A stretch of DNA of 64,000 bases from Hyphomicrobiaceae bacterium (GTDB lineage Bacteria; Pseudomonadota; Alphaproteobacteria; Rhizobiales; Hyphomicrobiaceae). The translations under genes and the position numbers were made by a program. The notes beneath the pieces are model-generated. The model was not told the DNA's origin. It saw nothing but the letters and a program-made list of their open reading frames with translations, and did not search any database. Of this stretch, positions 61,598-64,000 are shown piece after piece; positions within the stretch are counted from its first letter, which is position 1, and the number at the start of each line of letters is the position of its first letter. The DNA lies in the NCBI GenBank assembly GCA_022842785.1, contig JALHOW010000001.1, positions 186,001 to 250,000 of the forward strand, given 5' to 3'.

Positions 61598-61795
61598 ATG
61601 GATTGGAACCGGATCGAAGGTAATTGGAAGCAGTTCCGCGGCAAGGCCAAAGAGCAGTGGGGCAAACTCACGGATGACGAGCTGGACCAGATGGAGGGCC
61701 GTCGTGAGCAGCTCGAGGGTAAGATTCAGGAGCGCTACGGCTACGCCAAGGATCAAACGCGCCAGGAAGTCGATGAGTGGCTGAAGCGCATGTAA
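61598..61795 (+). CDS. CsbD-family protein
   Basis: 65 aa: MDWNRIEGNWKQFRGKAKEQ, then WGKLTDDELDQMEGRREQLE and GKIQERYGYAKDQTRQEVD. This is the complete short CsbD pattern, a hydrophilic, probably helical protein induced under general stress in several bacteria. GGAGAAATCACG supplies the ribosome site. A longer open frame upstream to 61415 has no such site. Confidence 0.95.
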   Translation: MDWNRIEGNWKQFRGKAKEQWGKLTDDELDQMEGRREQLEGKIQERYGYAKDQTRQEVDEWLKRM

Positions 61796-61956
61796 GTCGT
61801 TTAAGTCGTTGACGACAACGCCAGCGTTTGTCGTCCAATTGCGCCCGGAATGGCTTCGTGCCGTTCCGGGCGCGTTGCGTCCGGCGTGCGAACCACTAAA
61901 GTGGACAGTCCGGATATTCAGTCTTCGTTCGTCGGTCTCTTCCTCGGGGTGCCGCC

Positions 61957-62784
61957 ATGTCGTTCGACTTTTCCTCGCTGATCTGGATTGTCATCCTCAT
62001 TATGGTGCTGCAGCCCATACTCATGGGGCGGTGGTTTGCGATGCAGCGGATGCGGGCCATTCGCACCATCGAGCAGGCGCATGGCTCGCGCGTCATCACC
62101 ATGATCCACCGCCAGGAGCGCCGAAGCCTCCTTGGCTTCTCCGTGGCCCGCCACATCGATCTCGAGGACGCGCAGACGATCATCGCGGCGATCAAGGAAA
62201 CGCCGCGCGACATGCCGATCGATCTCATTCTGCACACGCCTGGGGGCCTCGTTCTGGCCGCCATGCAGATCGCCCGCGCCGTCGAAGCACATCCTGCCAA
62301 GGTGGACGTCTACGTGCCGGTCTATGCGATGTCCGGTGGCACGCTGATCGCGCTGGCGGCCGATGAGATCGTGATGGGTGAGTTCTCGGTGCTCGGCCCG
62401 ATCGATCCGCAGATCGCGGGTTTCCCTGCGGCGAGCATTGCCAAGGTGCCGAAGATCAAGCCCATCGAGCAGGTGTTCGATCTGACACTCATACTTGCCG
62501 ACGTCAGCGAGAAGGCGCTCGATCAGGTCAAGCGCGGTGCCGTCGAGCTTCTCACGCCGCAGATGGAGGAGGGAGCCGCACGCGCACTCGCCGAAAAGCT
62601 CGCGGGCGGCCATTGGACACACGACTACGCGCTGACTGCCGAGGAAGCTCGCTCGCTCGGGCTACCGGTGAAGGTTGCGATGCCGAGCCCGGTCCTCGAC
62701 CTGATGAAACTCTACCCGCAGCCTGTACAGCAATCGGGCGTTGACTTCCTTCCGATCGACCTGCCGAGACGGCGTCAGGTGTGA
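61957..62784 (+). CDS. SDH/ClpP-class membrane serine protease
   Basis: 275 aa. One N-terminal membrane span (SLIWIVILIMVLQPILMG), then a ClpP/crotonase-like domain matching the serine dehydrogenase proteinase family (PF01972). It includes IDLILHTPGGLVLAAMQIAR, the probable nucleophile Ser in YAMSGGTLIALAADEIVMGE, and SVLGPIDPQIAGFPAASI. Probably a membrane-anchored protease with its catalytic part in the cytoplasm. It stands as a single gene. Confidence 0.92.
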   Translation: MSFDFSSLIWIVILIMVLQPILMGRWFAMQRMRAIRTIEQAHGSRVITMIHRQERRSLLGFSVARHIDLEDAQTIIAAIKETPRDMPIDLILHTPGGLVLAAMQIARAVEAHPAKVDVYVPVYAMSGGTLIALAADEIVMGEFSVLGPIDPQIAGFPAASIAKVPKIKPIEQVFDLTLILADVSEKALDQVKRGAVELLTPQMEEGAARALAEKLAGGHWTHDYALTAEEARSLGLPVKVAMPSPVLDLMKLYPQPVQQSGVDFLPIDLPRRRQV

Positions 62785-63044
62785 CGCTGGCGCCATGCCT
62801 GCGTCGCGGCCGTTTACCAACGTATGTCACGGAACGGAATATCGGGGACATCGCATCTCGCAAGTGCTAATGGCTTAAGTCTGAAGTGGTATGCCGCCGT
62901 CTGGCGCGCGCGGTCGGCCATTCTTGTGGTAGTGCGCGCCTCGGGGAGGGAAGTATGGCGGTCTTGCAGGGCGTTGACGCCCGACCACCATTTGGGTCGA
63001 ATGACCATAGCTTTCTCCGCACCTGACACTGCGCTGGGCCATCA

Positions 63045-64000
63045 ATGCGGTTACGCGTCTATCTCCCGACGCTTCTGATCCTGCTCCTGCTGCTCGGCGC
63101 AACCGGGCTTGCGTCATGGCTCCTGTTTGCCGATGCGACGGACAAGGCGCGCCGGCAGTTCCATGAGCAGGCGACGGCGTTCGAGGGGCTGCTGGTCGAT
63201 GCCATGCGCTCCTATCAGCAGGTGCTGCGCGCGGGCGCGGCTGCCACGAATGCCATGCCGGGGATGACGCGCGAGCAATGGCGCCACTTCATCCGCGACC
63301 TGGCCGTCGATGATTTCTATCCTGGGATCCAGGGGATCGGCTACGCCAAGCGGTTGCGGCAAGAGGAGATAGAAGGCTTCGTCGAAGGGCAGCGACGCGC
63401 GGGCCGCCCCGACTATCGCTTCAATCCGGAAGGCACGCGCGATAGCTACACGGCCGTCGTCTATCTCGAGCCCGAGAACTGGCGGAACACCCGCGCCGTT
63501 GGCTACGACATGTTCTCCGAGCCGCGTCGCCGCGCCGCCATGGAGCGCGCTCGCGATACGGGCGGCCCCGCCCTCAGTCGCAAAGTCGCGCTCATGCAGG
63601 AGACCGGCGAGGATGTACAGGCCGGCACGCTCGTCTACCTGCCGGTCTATGCCGATGGCGTAGTGCCGGACACCGCAGAAGGCCGGCGCGCAGCACTCGT
63701 CGGCTACGTCTATGGCGCGTTCCGGATGGGCGAATTCATCCCGAAGGTCATCGACCGCAATCTTCCGGGTACCTTCCAGCGGCTCCACGTGCAGATCTAC
63801 GACGGCGTCGAGCCGACGGAGATGGATCTCATGTTCGATGACCGGAGGCTGGCGCATCGGAGCCTGTCTCCGCTTCCTGCCAATGCGCCGGAACCTCTCT
63901 TCACCGACAGCCGCACGATCACCGTTGCCGGCTCCGACTGGACGATCGTGCTCCGATCGAAGCCGGTATTCGAGCAGATGATCGATCGGTCGAAAGCCTG
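63045..64000 (+). CDS. CHASE-domain sensor protein (3' end outside window)
   Basis: Starts MRLRVYLPTLLILLLLLGAT, a membrane span, followed by an extracytoplasmic CHASE domain: FYPGIQGIGYAKRLRQEEIE, YRFNPEGTRDSYTAVVYLEP and RAVGYDMFSEPRRRAAMERA. The frame is open to the window end (318 codons). CHASE proteins usually continue into a histidine kinase or GGDEF/EAL output, which lies beyond the edge. The ribosome site is weak. Confidence 0.9.
   Translation, partial: MRLRVYLPTLLILLLLLGATGLASWLLFADATDKARRQFHEQATAFEGLLVDAMRSYQQVLRAGAAATNAMPGMTREQWRHFIRDLAVDDFYPGIQGIGYAKRLRQEEIEGFVEGQRRAGRPDYRFNPEGTRDSYTAVVYLEPENWRNTRAVGYDMFSEPRRRAAMERARDTGGPALSRKVALMQETGEDVQAGTLVYLPVYADGVVPDTAEGRRAALVGYVYGAFRMGEFIPKVIDRNLPGTFQRLHVQIYDGVEPTEMDLMFDDRRLAHRSLSPLPANAPEPLFTDSRTITVAGSDWTIVLRSKPVFEQMIDRSKA

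Noticed and set aside
1-64000. CRISPR array, rRNA operon or complete insertion sequence
   Set aside because: No regularly spaced repeats, no rRNA sequence and no transposase gene were found; the only RNA gene seen is the tRNA-Asn.

Overview
The window reads as high-GC alphaproteobacterial chromosome, most likely from the order Hyphomicrobiales (Rhizobiales). Pointers are a NarK1-NarK2 fusion beside narGH and a cysteine-free Crp/Fnr regulator (the Paracoccus narR-narK-narGHJI layout), a DUF4167 protein, an HWE-type histidine kinase, and small proteins of types common in that order. No genus can be named from the sequence alone.

Layout. 1-8350: nitrate respiration, with narK-narG-narH on the minus strand (narH runs off the left edge) and a divergent narR-like regulator. 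A near-perfect TTGAC-N4-GTCAA site sits in front of narK and an ATGAT-N4-ATCAA site in front of the regulator. 8452-48782: a probable integrated element of about 40 kb. Its left edge carries a 17-bp sequence matching 15/17 of the 3' end of the tRNA-Asn gene at its right edge. A P4-type tyrosine recombinase lies just inside the left edge, and the same AAGGGGTA-type double repeat lies inside both edges. Within it are: an integrase/AlpA/Zn-Toprim primase/ATPase/membrane-HTH module (8.6-14.6 kb); a six-gene spermidine/putrescine-type ABC transporter operon with embedded DUF1028 and glutamate-cyclase-like genes and a divergent LysR gene (15.1-21.7 kb); a lone serine recombinase with a possible res site next to a decayed SDR gene (22-23 kb); a tripartite tricarboxylate transporter (23.1-26.1 kb); a Crp/Fnr gene followed by a mannose/glycan cluster of phosphomannose isomerase, GT4 fusion, GH130 phosphorylase-like protein and transglutaminase-like protein (27.4-35 kb); an arylsulfatase with its formylglycine-generating enzyme (35.7-39.2 kb); a MASE1-PAS-HWE sensor kinase with a single-domain response regulator (39.6-43.2 kb); and a VWA / membrane protein / small ORF / ParA module with iteron-like repeats (43.8-46.8 kb).

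48.8-64 kb looks like ordinary chromosome. It holds an acyl-CoA/thioester operon (cyclase, thiolase-like, DUF35, ADP-forming acyl-CoA synthetase), a universal stress protein, a phosphotransferase + acyl-CoA dehydrogenase pair resembling a split ACAD10/11 (LvaA/LvaC-like), MepA endopeptidase, a PRC-barrel protein, a fucosyltransferase-like protein, CsbD, a ClpP/SDH-like membrane protease and the start of a CHASE-domain sensor.

Most noteworthy are: the asymmetric tRNA-Asn island with matching arm-type repeats; the PMI-GT4-GH130 cluster as a candidate mannan synthesis/phosphorolysis cycle; the A8 slippage site joining two frames of the membrane protein in the ParA operon; the transporter operon with two built-in enzymes; and the thiolase-like protein with no cysteine nucleophile.
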